From an uncultured Rhizobium sp. (lineage in GTDB: Bacteria; Pseudomonadota; Alphaproteobacteria; Rhizobiales; Rhizobiaceae), in assembly GCA_945952415.1 (NCBI GenBank), contig CAMFIF010000015.1:35529-99528 (forward strand): a stretch of 64,000 bases of DNA, in the 5' to 3' direction. Below, piece after piece: positions 44,022 to 53,169 of the stretch (its first letter is position 1; each line of letters opens with the position of its first letter). The notes under the pieces were generated by a model that did no database searches, was not told the DNA's origin, and saw only the letters and a list, made by a program, of their open reading frames with translations. The position numbers and the translations under genes were made by a program.

Positions 44022-46748
44022 CTATCGTGGACTTGCTTCCCTGTCTACCTCGATAACTCTCAGGCCACGCTTGGCATCATAGACCAGACCGGTGGGCCGC
44101 ATGGTTTTCAGGTGTCCGTCCTCCCTTACCTCAAGAAGAAGAATATTCTGCTCCCATTCCGGCCAGGTCTGGTGGGTACTCTCCACAAGTGTCGAATCCG
44201 CGGGCTCGGGCAACTGGCCGCCTGAAAGGCGAGCAAGCCATTTTGTCCGGACGGAAATTTCGCTCAGCGGCCAGTTCAACCGGTCGTCGACGCCATCGCG
44301 TCTCACGAGGGGAACCAGACCTGCGCCTTCACGCCTTGCCAGCCGAATCGTGACTTGCTTCTCGCCGAGGCGCGTGCCCACATCCTCGTCAGCCGATGGG
44401 CATGTCAATTCGCCGTAGCCATTTTCCGGCTTGATGACGTTCATCTGGCCCTGTGATCGCTCCCCATAGCGCGTGCCCACCGACTTGCGATGCTTGCCAC
44501 GAAGCGCCTCAGGAAGATCGTCTTCTTCGCTGCGATAGGCCGCCTCGATCAGGCGGCGCAGGTCTTGAGGCGTGTCGAGCCTTCCCTTGTCCAGCAGCAT
44601 GCGGGCCGTGCGCCACATTACCCCGGCGAAATCGTAAACGTGAACCGCAGTCCCCAGCACGTCATTGAGCCATTCCGCCCGGACATTGTCTCCCGGCGTT
44701 GCCGTCAAGAGATAAAGGATCGGCTCGGCAATAGGCCGGTGAGGTCTGGCATGACGCCACAAACGCCCCGCTCGCTGGACGATCAGGTCCACAGGCGCGA
44801 GATCGGAAATCATCAGATCCGCATCCAAATCCAGCGATTGCTCGAGCACCTGCGTACCGATGAGAATGTGTCCCGCTCTCGCCTCCGGGGTGCTCTCCCG
44901 CCCGAACAATTCCTGCATACGGCTTTCAATAGCCAGTCGGTCATCGACCACGAAACGCGCATGGGCGAGATGGCACCGGGCGGGATCGTGCCCGGCTGCC
45001 AGCAGCCTGTCATGGCTTTCAATCGCGGCGTCGACCGTGTTGCAGATCATGATGACGGCGGCACCTTGCAGCGCAGCCTCCAGCGCGCGGACGATGCAAT
45101 CCGCCCGCGAAGCCAGGGGGCGGACCACGACGCTCCGGACGAGTTCCGGCAAGGTCTCGACCGAAAGCTCCTCCAGCCCCCCGGCAGCGCTCCAGCGCGT
45201 CAGCAGAGGATAGAGAGGGTCGTCTGCGGCCTCTGCCAACGATGTCCACATTCCGCGGCCGTCAGAAAAGGATTGGACCAAACGGTTCCGCACTTCGCGG
45301 TTCAGCGTCGCGGACAACACGATGACCGATCCACCGAGGCGAGCCTGCATTTCGACCAGCCGGTTCAGTTCTTCGCCCATATACGCATCGCAGGCATGGG
45401 CCTCGTCGACGATCAGGATGCGTCCAGCCAGGGCATACTGGCGCATGGTGAGATGCTTCTTTGGCAGGACCGACAAGAACGCCTGGTCAATGGTTCCCGC
45501 GCCGGCATCGGCGAAGAATGCTTTCTTGCGGCTGTCGCCGATCCAGGCGTTGAAGTGGGCGGCAACGCTGCCCTTGTCCCCTTTGTCCGCTCCGTCGAGA
45601 CGGGCCAAGCCATTGGCAAGCTTCGACTTGCCGTGGGCCAAGACCAGAGTGGCATCACCCTCGAACAGGCCGTTCATCGCCGCCTCAAGCCGGGCGTGCA
45701 TGGCATTTGCGGTTGCCATGGTCGGCAGCGCGACGAAGATGCCCTCGGCCCGGCCTGCCGCGACCATACGTGAGGCGAGCAGCAAGGCGGCCTCCGTCTT
45801 GCCGGAGCCGGTTCCGTCTTCGATAATGACGATTTGCGGTTCGTCTGGAATGGCAAGGGTGGCTGCCAGCGTCTGCATCGGCCGCGCCGGTCCCGCATGT
45901 GCTGACAGGTCGCCAAGGGATGCGATGCGCGCCTTCGCGGGGATCAGCCCCTTGTTAGCCAAGGCACGATCAGCGGCCTCAAGGGCCACTGGCCAATAGT
46001 CAGCAACGCCGATTTTAGAATCGGCGCACGGGAAGTATGCAAGATCAGACCCGACCCAATCCGCAAGTGTGATCAGTCCGTTGAGGGCAAAGGAAAGCTC
46101 CGCCTGCCGGCGAATCCGTTTCAAGTGACGAAGCTCAGGAAACAAGCCAATCAGTTCGGTGCACAGTTGCGCAGCGGCGGCAACGCATGCGCTGCCAATC
46201 TCGCCATCGTTCACGGCCCTGTATGGCGAAGCGGAGAGATATTCCCTCTTCGGTGCCTTCCCATGATGACCGGCGACGGCAGACACGATGAGGTCGCGCA
46301 TGCCGTCCGGCCCGAACACCGGTGTCAATGCGCTCTGGATTTCGGCCGCTTTCAATAAAACCGCCGTTGCCTCCCAATGACCGTAGCGCCGGGAGGTCAT
46401 TTCCGGCCAAGGGCCCAGAACACCAACTGGCCAAAGGTCTTGGCGCTGCGCCTGGAAGACCACAGAAATCTTGCCAAGGTCATGGAGGGCCGCCAGAAGA
46501 CCGCAAAGGCGGGCGTGATCGTCCAGAGACAGTCCGGACAGGCGCGCCTCCCGCTGCAGGCGCGTGGGATTGTTTTGAAGAAAGCGCAGAGCGCAAGCGC
46601 CTACATCCAACATGTGATGGGAGACGATCTTGTGCCCGGGCTCCTTACCGTCGTCATGTGACTTCGCCCAAAAATGCGAATGCAGAGGGGCCACGGTTTC
46701 CGTTCCATGTCTGGTTTCAGTGTTTTGTCGGCTTCGATAGTAATGCAT
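44022..46748 (-). CDS. cas3: CRISPR-associated helicase/nuclease Cas3
   Basis: Up to 908 residues: an N-terminal HD nuclease domain fused to an SF2 helicase. FWAKSHDDG and ALHDLGKISVVF carry HD-domain residues. IIEDGTGSGKTEAAL is Walker A, ILIVDEAHACD is the DEAH box, and a C-terminal accessory domain completes it. Cas3 is recruited by Cascade to degrade target DNA. The ATG at 46748 lacks a ribosome binding site; a GTG at 46691 with GGAACGGAA upstream, just before LHSHFWAKSHDDG, may be the real start. It has its own promoter and is separated from cse1 by the regulatory region. Confidence 0.96.
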   Translation of the reverse strand: MHYYRSRQNTETRHGTETVAPLHSHFWAKSHDDGKEPGHKIVSHHMLDVGACALRFLQNNPTRLQREARLSGLSLDDHARLCGLLAALHDLGKISVVFQAQRQDLWPVGVLGPWPEMTSRRYGHWEATAVLLKAAEIQSALTPVFGPDGMRDLIVSAVAGHHGKAPKREYLSASPYRAVNDGEIGSACVAAAAQLCTELIGLFPELRHLKRIRRQAELSFALNGLITLADWVGSDLAYFPCADSKIGVADYWPVALEAADRALANKGLIPAKARIASLGDLSAHAGPARPMQTLAATLAIPDEPQIVIIEDGTGSGKTEAALLLASRMVAAGRAEGIFVALPTMATANAMHARLEAAMNGLFEGDATLVLAHGKSKLANGLARLDGADKGDKGSVAAHFNAWIGDSRKKAFFADAGAGTIDQAFLSVLPKKHLTMRQYALAGRILIVDEAHACDAYMGEELNRLVEMQARLGGSVIVLSATLNREVRNRLVQSFSDGRGMWTSLAEAADDPLYPLLTRWSAAGGLEELSVETLPELVRSVVVRPLASRADCIVRALEAALQGAAVIMICNTVDAAIESHDRLLAAGHDPARCHLAHARFVVDDRLAIESRMQELFGRESTPEARAGHILIGTQVLEQSLDLDADLMISDLAPVDLIVQRAGRLWRHARPHRPIAEPILYLLTATPGDNVRAEWLNDVLGTAVHVYDFAGVMWRTARMLLDKGRLDTPQDLRRLIEAAYRSEEDDLPEALRGKHRKSVGTRYGERSQGQMNVIKPENGYGELTCPSADEDVGTRLGEKQVTIRLARREGAGLVPLVRRDGVDDRLNWPLSEISVRTKWLARLSGGQLPEPADSTLVESTHQTWPEWEQNILLLEVREDGHLKTMRPTGLVYDAKRGLRVIEVDREASPR

Positions 46749-46773
46749 GAATTTTTCATATATGCGAGCCCTA

Positions 46774-46803
46774 ATATTATGGATATCTACCAGACGGTTT
46801 CAA
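46774..46803 (-). promoter_or_regulatory. Predicted cas3 promoter
   Basis: On the minus strand TTGAAA (46803-46798), an 18-nt spacer and TAATAT (46779-46774). Transcription would begin near 46767, 19 nt before the ATG at 46748 and 76 nt before the alternative GTG. The area is clearly A+T-rich. Confidence 0.5.
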
Positions 46804-46951
46804 TTTTTCCAGCAAGGCTTTATGTCGCCGGGGCGATCACGGTTGATATGCAAGAACGACGCGCGTGCAAGGCAGGGGATGACGGGAGGGGTCTCAGGTC
46901 ATTTTCGGAAATTAAGCCGCTTAACTCTCTCCGCTGGCTAATGCCCAGCGG

Positions 46952-48589
46952 CTAATGAGCCCGCACCTTTCCCGGATTGTTTCTTAGATAAACCGTCTGA
47001 GCACGCTCAAAATCTGGGTCGGATTCCGCAATCTCTCCCCTTTCGAATGCGAGATAAAGATCCAGTTCGCTGCGGCTGGCGAGTGCTCTCGCGCAGAGTT
47101 CATCAAGGATCTCTTCTCTCTCATTGTCAGGCATCACGGCGTAGTGCTTCCGCGTGACTTCCACCGGCGTGTGACCAAGGTTAAGCTGCAGAGCAACCTC
47201 TTCCACGACATTCATGCATCCGCGTTTGGCCAAGAAGGGATGAAGGCATTTCCTGAAGTCGTGAGATGCTATGTCCTCCGGAGGAAAGCCAGCGGCAGAA
47301 GCAGCCTCCTTGATAATCCTGTTCACGGTATCTTCGCTTCTCCAGCCTTCAGGCGGTTCTTCATCCGAACGCTTGTAACCGAGTCCCAGAGCATTGGGCT
47401 GGAGGTAGCGGTCCGGGAGGAAAAAGGGGGCGTCTTCTCCAAATCCGTTTGCCCTGCGCCAATCGGCCCATTCCCGAATGGTATCCAAAAGCCCCGAGCC
47501 CAGGTCCAGCAAATAGGTGCGAATGTGCTTTGAATTCTTTGTGTTTACCTGGCGCGGGTCCTGATTGATCCACCGTGTTGGAAGGTTCACATGTTTGCCA
47601 CGCAAGGTGATCAGGGCCGTGGCCCGAATGCCTGTTACAATCAACATGGCTATGATCGCCCGGTTGCGCAGGTCGGCAGGATGGTCTCCTTCCATGCCCT
47701 TGAAGATGCATAAAGCCTGGTCGAAGGTCAGCTTGGTTTCCCTTGCCATGCCGGCCGCCGTTGCGGCTTCCCTGCGGGACAGACTGAAGTAGCCGGCGAG
47801 ATCCGGCGCGAGTGCCACCCCGGCCTGGCGACCAAGCCAGGTGAAGAAGGCCCGGCATCGGTCAAGCGTATGCGAGGCGGTGGAACTGCTCAAGCCGGTC
47901 CCGTCTTCCCGATCACGGCATGCGCGAAGCTCTTTCTTGAAGCGGCAGGCATCGTCAATGGTCACCTTTCGATAGGGCTTGTGGCCGAGAAAGGCGCTCA
48001 TGCGGCTGATCGAACGGAGATGTTCATCCACGGTGCGTATGTCAAGGTTCTCATGGTCCTGCAGATAGGCGATATAGCTGTAGAGCCTGCGGAGATTGCC
48101 GCTGTTGGATTCTGCAGGAATGGAGCCCCCATTTCTCGCAGGACGCCAAGAAACCAGCCTATCACATACGTCGGACGAGTCTTCCGGGGTGTTGGCAGAA
48201 GCCTCGATGATTTCGGGAAGGCTTCGGTCAGGAACTCTGGTTTGTAGCATGCTGTGGCAATCGATGCATTTCCCTGTCACTTCGATGCATGCGGGTGCTG
48301 CCGCTCTGGTCCCCAATGTTCCTTTCATCAGTGGCTTGAAGCCGAGACAAAAATGGCAGAACACGCAGCCATTTTCGGGTGCTCTTCCGCCCTTCCATCG
48401 CGTCGCCGTGATGAACCGCCGCAGTTCGTAACCGGAGAACAATTGTGGCCGACCGTCATCGACCGGCTGAAGGCCCTGCTTGATCCAGTTGGTGATGGTG
48501 CTGTCGCAGACGCTGTAAAGGTGACACACACTTTCGCGGCTGTAGATCCAATGCCGCCGCGCCTTCGTCGGGTCGTACAGTCGCGACAT
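46952..48589 (-). CDS. Tyrosine recombinase with N-terminal DNA-binding and zinc-binding region
   Basis: A 545-residue recombinase. The first 60 residues look like a helix-turn-helix (YSRESVCHLYSVCDSTITNW, IKQGLQPVDD). Next come Cys clusters, CVFCHFC and CIDCH near residues 78-112, which may bind zinc. The catalytic domain shows VTGIRATALITLRG (Arg I), SHDFRKCLHPFL (His-x-x-Arg) and LGHTPVEVTRKHYAVM with the nucleophilic Tyr. It is unlike the P4-type integrase at the other end of the island. It starts 2 bp after the stop of the AlpA-like gene. The ATG at 48589 is preferred over an upstream in-frame reading that overlaps that gene. Confidence 0.82.
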   Translation of the reverse strand: MSRLYDPTKARRHWIYSRESVCHLYSVCDSTITNWIKQGLQPVDDGRPQLFSGYELRRFITATRWKGGRAPENGCVFCHFCLGFKPLMKGTLGTRAAAPACIEVTGKCIDCHSMLQTRVPDRSLPEIIEASANTPEDSSDVCDRLVSWRPARNGGSIPAESNSGNLRRLYSYIAYLQDHENLDIRTVDEHLRSISRMSAFLGHKPYRKVTIDDACRFKKELRACRDREDGTGLSSSTASHTLDRCRAFFTWLGRQAGVALAPDLAGYFSLSRREAATAAGMARETKLTFDQALCIFKGMEGDHPADLRNRAIIAMLIVTGIRATALITLRGKHVNLPTRWINQDPRQVNTKNSKHIRTYLLDLGSGLLDTIREWADWRRANGFGEDAPFFLPDRYLQPNALGLGYKRSDEEPPEGWRSEDTVNRIIKEAASAAGFPPEDIASHDFRKCLHPFLAKRGCMNVVEEVALQLNLGHTPVEVTRKHYAVMPDNEREEILDELCARALASRSELDLYLAFERGEIAESDPDFERAQTVYLRNNPGKVRAH

Positions 48590-48591
48590 GT

Positions 48592-49140
48592 TCAGCGGTC
48601 GGCACGTGCCGTAGGAGAGAGGTGGTTGAGGTAGTGATCGATGTCTCTCCTGTCCCAGCGCGTGGATCCGCCAATCCGTACAGGACTTGGAAAAACTGCC
48701 TCTTTCCGGCAGAGACGCCATATCTTCGATACGCTGACGGACATATAGGCCGCCACGTCTTCCACTGTCATCATCCGTGCAACAGCTGTGGCCTTCGGGT
48801 GTCTCGAAGATGTGCTCTTCTTGCCCACTTCCCTTTTCCGCTCATTTGTCTTCTCAGGAGCTGCCACCTGGGTGACGGCAGCCGTAACATCGGCAAGGGA
48901 TTCTTCATTCAGGTTGAGGTCGTTCTTCTTGTCCTGATCGCCCTGTCTTTGTGGCGTGTCGAGCGGCACCGGTCGGCGCTTTGCCCCCGAAGACTGGCTT
49001 GCTTCTGCATAGGCATTCAAAAATTCCGGTTCTGCGCGGTTTGCTGGGGCATTGCCAGCGACGGCTTTTCTGTCGAGAGCGGATGTTTTTTGCGAATGCC
49101 CATCCGCGTGCGCAACTGGTTTGCACATGAGGAGCTCCAT
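48592..49140 (-). CDS. AlpA/MerR-like helix-turn-helix protein
   Basis: A 182-residue protein. The first 115 residues are polar and low in complexity. The C-terminal 60 residues contain MTVEDVAAYMSVSVSKIWRL and FPSPVRIGGSTRWDRRDID, a winged helix-turn-helix of the AlpA/excisionase type. It could be the recombination directionality factor or a regulator of the adjacent recombinase. A second ATG at 49128, preceded by GGAG, is an alternative start. Confidence 0.7.
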   Translation of the reverse strand: MELLMCKPVAHADGHSQKTSALDRKAVAGNAPANRAEPEFLNAYAEASQSSGAKRRPVPLDTPQRQGDQDKKNDLNLNEESLADVTAAVTQVAAPEKTNERKREVGKKSTSSRHPKATAVARMMTVEDVAAYMSVSVSKIWRLCRKEAVFPSPVRIGGSTRWDRRDIDHYLNHLSPTARADR

Positions 49141-49226
49141 GGCGTTCTGAAGAGCGTGGGGCGACTGCGCCTTGCAACCCAGAATGCTGATTTGCCTCGA
49201 ATAACCTCTGTGATGAAGGTGCCGAA

Positions 49227-49409
49227 CTACTCGCCCTTTGTCGGCAGTGTGGCAATGAACCGCTCCAGATCCGCGCGGAGGATCAGCGTGCGTTTGCCAA
49301 GCTTCCTGACGGGTAGACGTCCTTCTTTAATGACGCTGTAAAGTGTTGAACGACCTATCCCGATGATGCGGGTGGCCTCGGCAATAGAAAGGGTCGGCTT
49401 GTCGTGCAT
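49227..49409 (-). CDS. Excisionase-family DNA-binding protein
   Basis: A 60-residue helix-turn-helix_17 protein. LSIAEATRIIGIGRSTLYSV and GRLPVRKLGKRTLILRADLE form the recognition helix and wing. This size and sequence match phage and island excisionases. It precedes the AlpA-like and recombinase genes on the same strand, forming a plausible recombination module. Confidence 0.8.
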   Translation of the reverse strand: MHDKPTLSIAEATRIIGIGRSTLYSVIKEGRLPVRKLGKRTLILRADLERFIATLPTKGE

Positions 49410-49481
49410 GGTCTTGTCTCCATCTGTACCCGTTCAATGTCGAGCGGATGCATGGACCCTGCCGTGGATGATGCCGGAAAC

Positions 49482-50234
49482 CTATTTGTGCAATTGTCCC
49501 GCAATGAATTCGTCGGACAATTTCTGGAAGCGTTTCACGCGATCAGGGTCGCGTGGCCCCCGAGGCCCCCGCCTTTGTGGCGGCTTTAACTCTTTAGAAA
49601 GCCGAAGGATGAGGTTTCTTGAAGCGGCCGGTAAGGACCGCTTCACCAGTTCGACAAGTTCCCGCTGCGTCAGTGGGTCGAGATCGGGTGGGGTCGCCGC
49701 GAAAATTTTCTCGATCAGCCGTCGCAACGTCGCCTGCGCGACAACGGCTTGAATGGAGACTAATTTTATCGCTTGTGTATGTTCCGGCCAGTGGTCCAGA
49801 ATGAGGTCGGCGCGGATCTGTATCTGCGTGTAACCGGCTACATGCCGACCGTGGATCGACCCTCCGTACTCGTCATCGCTATCCAATGCGATCAGCTGGT
49901 ATGTCTTGCCGGTCTGGTACCAATCGTTTGTTCCTGTCTGCTTCCAGATCCCGCTTGGGATAGGAACCAGTGGGCCGGGTTGATCTTGCCTTGCGCCGCG
50001 AACCAGGGATTCAGCTATGTGGGGCGGCATGTCGGCAAGCGTGCTGATCAGGGTTTCGCTCGCCTCACTTTCCCGAATGCCATATTCCGAAAGGGTCATT
50101 GGCTGGCCACGCATGGCGATCCATTCCAAAGCAGCACCAATGCCTATCCAGACACCGTCAAGATCTGAACGGTGAATGCCGGGCTGTACAATTTCGTCCT
50201 GATTGCGCGATTGAGACTGGCTTTCGTCTTCCAT
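49482..50234 (-). CDS. Hypothetical protein
   Basis: A 250-residue protein not recognised by family. The middle (IPSGIWKQTGTNDWYQTGKTYQLIALDSDDEYGGSIHGRH at about 93-130, quoted as two adjacent landmarks) looks globular and beta-rich. The C-terminus is basic and Pro/Arg-rich (KPPQRRGPRGPRDPDRVKR), suggesting nucleic-acid contact. It is the first gene of the right-end recombination module and lies 240 bp from attR. Confidence 0.6.
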   Translation of the reverse strand: MEDESQSQSRNQDEIVQPGIHRSDLDGVWIGIGAALEWIAMRGQPMTLSEYGIRESEASETLISTLADMPPHIAESLVRGARQDQPGPLVPIPSGIWKQTGTNDWYQTGKTYQLIALDSDDEYGGSIHGRHVAGYTQIQIRADLILDHWPEHTQAIKLVSIQAVVAQATLRRLIEKIFAATPPDLDPLTQRELVELVKRSLPAASRNLILRLSKELKPPQRRGPRGPRDPDRVKRFQKLSDEFIAGQLHK

Positions 50235-50383
50235 CCTGAGTGCCTTCCCGATGATGGCCGAGCCTGGTCGATCCCGGACTTTGATAAACGGTCTTGGAAG
50301 CTATTAAGTTGGAATAGACTTTAACAGGCATTCTGTATATGCCTTATTGACCGCGCATGATGGGGAACCGCACCTGTACCGAG

Positions 50384-50424
50384 AACCAACCGAGAAAAAT
50401 GTTGGTCTTTTTGTTGGTCTTTTG
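50384..50424. promoter_or_regulatory. GTTGGT direct repeats near attR
   Basis: GTTGGTCTTTT occurs at 50401 and again at 50413, 12 bp apart, and AACCAACC at 50384 is an inverted relative. The same 12-bp-spaced GTTGGT pair is found near attL. They are probably integrase arm sites. Confidence 0.5.
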
Positions 50425-50474
50425 AAAAACCGCATTCCAGTTAAGATTTTACAATCAAATGGATAATTCGCCTA

Positions 50475-50499
50475 TTCGATTCCGGCATGGGCACCATAT
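50475..50499. repeat. attR: degenerate copy of the tRNA-Leu 3' end
   Basis: TTCGATTCCGGCATGGG continues into CACCATAT, matching the tRNA-Leu 3' end at 18244-18269 except for one C/T and one missing G. It marks the right edge of the island. The surrounding 50235-50666 contains no gene. Confidence 0.8.
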
Positions 50500-50666
50500 A
50501 CAACTCCCGTCACCGATGCTTTCCATCCCTCATTGGCACATCCTTGTCCCGGATTCCGGGCTTTGCGCTGATATGAGAATGTAGGCAAATTGTTCATCCG
50601 TAATTACTAACTTTTAAGCGGGCGCTGGTATGGTCGGTTTCTCACGTTTGAATTATTGAGAGCACA

Positions 50667-51599
50667 ATGACTGTTGTTCGCATTCCAAAAAATCAGTTGC
50701 GCAAAGGTATGTATGTCGAGTCGGTCGAATGTTCGGACGCCGATTTCGGCAAGCGGCGTTTTATTCTCGATCACGATGAGGATCTGGAGGCCATTGCGGC
50801 GGCTCCGGCGGAATATGTGGTCATCAACATGTCACGCGGTGCGGGTGCGCGGGGCGCTGCGCGGGCGGAGCCGCGCGATGGCGCGCGTGAAGCGGACGAG
50901 ATAAGGCTGCGGAAGGCGGCGGAGACGCTGAGCCGTGCCACAAGCTCCGTCAAGACGGGCTTCGCCAGCTTCCTGTCCGGAGAGACCCAGACGCTCGACG
51001 ATTTCACGCCCGTTTCGCGCGAGATCAAGGAGCGGATGGAGGAAGATCCGGCGGTGATGCTGGAACTCACCCGTCTCAAGACCAAGGATGAGGGCACCTT
51101 CGTCCATTCGGTGGCCGTCGGAGCGCTGCTCACCTCGGTCGGGCAGGCGGTCGGCTACGACGATCAGACGGTGGAGATGCTGGGCGTTGCCGGCATCCTG
51201 CATGATTGCGGCAAGCTTCTCATCCCGAACATGATTCTCAACAAGCGCGGATCGCTGACGGATGTGGAGCGGCAGATCATTCGCAACCATCCCGAACTCG
51301 GTTATCAGCGGCTTCTCACCTATCCGGGCATGTCAGAGATCGTGCTGGAAATCTGTCGCTATCACCATGAAATGCTCGATGGCAGCGGCTATCCGCACGG
51401 ACTCAAGGCCGACGCACTCTCTCCCTTTGTGCGCATGTCGACGATCTGCGACGTCTATGATGCGCTGACCAGCGTCAGGCCATACAAGAAGGCCTGGACC
51501 AGCCGCCAGGCGATTGCCTGGATGTTCGAGCAGGGCGAGCGTTTCGACCGCAAGCTGCTGCTGCGCCTCGGCGAGATCATCGCGGACGAGAGGCCCTGA
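50667..51599 (+). CDS. HD-GYP domain cyclic-di-GMP phosphodiesterase
   Basis: A 310-residue protein with an N-terminal DUF3391 region (residues 1-110: VVRIPKNQLRKGMYVESVEC) and a C-terminal HD-GYP domain. AGILHDCGK supplies the HD metal site, and YHHEMLDGSGYPHGL is the GYP signature. It hydrolyses c-di-GMP in the cytoplasm, influencing motility and attachment. It is the first core gene right of the island and lies upstream of lysC on the same strand. Confidence 0.92.
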   Translation: MTVVRIPKNQLRKGMYVESVECSDADFGKRRFILDHDEDLEAIAAAPAEYVVINMSRGAGARGAARAEPRDGAREADEIRLRKAAETLSRATSSVKTGFASFLSGETQTLDDFTPVSREIKERMEEDPAVMLELTRLKTKDEGTFVHSVAVGALLTSVGQAVGYDDQTVEMLGVAGILHDCGKLLIPNMILNKRGSLTDVERQIIRNHPELGYQRLLTYPGMSEIVLEICRYHHEMLDGSGYPHGLKADALSPFVRMSTICDVYDALTSVRPYKKAWTSRQAIAWMFEQGERFDRKLLLRLGEIIADERP

Positions 51600-51738
51600 G
51601 TCAGCGGGTGCTAGGCCCTTGCAAGGGAGCACGCCATTGCGGATCGCGGGTGTGTTTCCCATTGCGCCAATCCCCTGTTTTCGATAAGAGACCGCGCAAC
51701 TTCCGTGCCCTTTCCCTGGGATGCGGAGCTTCGGAGTC

Positions 51739-51765
51739 CGGCACCCCTGCGGGTGCCGTTTGTTT
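51739..51765 (+). terminator. Hairpin with TTTGTTT between the HD-GYP gene and lysC
   Basis: CGGCACCC and GGGTGCCG form a perfect 8-bp stem with a 4-nt loop, followed by TTTGTTT. It lies 140 bp after the HD-GYP stop and 47 bp before the lysC start. It is most simply a terminator for the upstream gene; an attenuator in the lysC leader is possible. Confidence 0.6.
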
Positions 51766-51812
51766 GGCCGGCCCGCCTCGCCCGGAGGCGGCACTTCCTG
51801 TGGAATAAGCCT

Positions 51813-53087
51813 ATGGCACGCATCGTGATGAAATTCGGCGGCACTTCGGTGGCCAATCTGGAGCGAATCCACAATGTGGCCCGCCACGTGAAACGGGAAG
51901 TCGATGCCGGCCATGAAGTGGCGGTCGTCGTGTCGGCCATGTCCGGCAAGACGAACGAACTCGTCGACTGGGTACAGACCATGCCGAAGGTCACTGGCGC
52001 CGATACGCCTTTCTTCGATGCGCGGGAATATGATGCGGTGGTGGCGTCCGGCGAGCTGGTGACGGCGGGCCTTCTCGCCATTGCGCTGCAGTCCATGGGC
52101 ATCAATGCCCGGTCCTGGCAGGGTTGGCAGATCCCGATCCGGACGGACAATGCCCATGGCGCGGCCCGTATTCTGGAGATCGAGGGCGGCGACATCATCC
52201 GCCGCATGGGCGAGGGTCAGGTGGCCGTGGTCGCGGGCTTCCAGGGGCTCGGCCCCGACAACCGCGTGGCAACGCTCGGCCGCGGCGGTTCCGACACGTC
52301 GGCAGTTGCGATTGCCGCCGCAGTCAAGGCGGATCGCTGCGACATCTACACGGATGTCGACGGCGTCTATACCACCGATCCGCGCATCGAGCCGAAGGCG
52401 CGGCGCCTGAAGAAGATCGCTTTCGAGGAAATGCTGGAAATGGCCTCGCTCGGGGCCAAGGTTCTGCAGGTGCGCTCGGTGGAGCTTGCCATGGTTCACA
52501 AGGTCCGCACCTTCGTGCGTTCAAGCTTCGAGGATCCCGATGCGCCGGGCATGGGCGATCCCGTCAATCCGCCCGGTACGTTGATTTGCGACGAGGAAGA
52601 GATCGTGGAACAGGAAGTCGTAACCGGCATTGCCTATGCCAAGGATGAAGCCCAGATTTCGCTCCGGCGTCTGGCGGACCGCCCCGGCGTGTCCGCTGCC
52701 ATTTTCGGCCCGCTCGCCGAGGCGCATATCAATGTCGACATGATCGTGCAGAACATTTCCGAAGACGGTTCTCGCACGGACATGACCTTTACCGTGCCTT
52801 CCGGCGACCTGGAAAAGGCCAAGAAGGTGCTGGCCGACAACAAGGAGAAGATCGGCTACGACGTCGCCCAGAGCGAGTCCGGTCTGGTCAAGGTCTCCGT
52901 CATCGGCATCGGCATGCGCAGCCATGCGGGCGTTGCCGCCTCCGCCTTCCGCGCGCTTGCGGAAAAGGGTATCAACATCAAGGCCATCACCACGTCCGAA
53001 ATCAAGATTTCGATCCTGATCGACGGCGCCTATGCAGAACTCGCAGTCCGGACTTTGCATTCCTGCTACGGTCTCGATAAGAGTTGA
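51813..53087 (+). CDS. lysC: Aspartate kinase
   Basis: A 424-residue aspartokinase that phosphorylates aspartate at the entry to lysine, threonine and methionine synthesis. It begins MARIVMKFGGTSVANLERI (KFGGTS phosphate-binding motif), has LGRGGSDTSAVA and a kinase domain to about residue 250. Two ACT domains follow for feedback control (GVSAAIFGPLAEAHINVDM and GVAASAFRALAEKGINIKA). Length matches the alpha/beta form of rhizobia. It lies 82 bp upstream of ptsP. Confidence 0.96.
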   Translation: MARIVMKFGGTSVANLERIHNVARHVKREVDAGHEVAVVVSAMSGKTNELVDWVQTMPKVTGADTPFFDAREYDAVVASGELVTAGLLAIALQSMGINARSWQGWQIPIRTDNAHGAARILEIEGGDIIRRMGEGQVAVVAGFQGLGPDNRVATLGRGGSDTSAVAIAAAVKADRCDIYTDVDGVYTTDPRIEPKARRLKKIAFEEMLEMASLGAKVLQVRSVELAMVHKVRTFVRSSFEDPDAPGMGDPVNPPGTLICDEEEIVEQEVVTGIAYAKDEAQISLRRLADRPGVSAAIFGPLAEAHINVDMIVQNISEDGSRTDMTFTVPSGDLEKAKKVLADNKEKIGYDVAQSESGLVKVSVIGIGMRSHAGVAASAFRALAEKGINIKAITTSEIKISILIDGAYAELAVRTLHSCYGLDKS

Positions 53088-53169
53088 TTTGCGGGCCGGA
53101 TTTTCGGTGGCGTGATCCGGCTGCCGACGGGCGGCCGGATGGGAAATTGAGATCTTAGGAGCCTACGCG

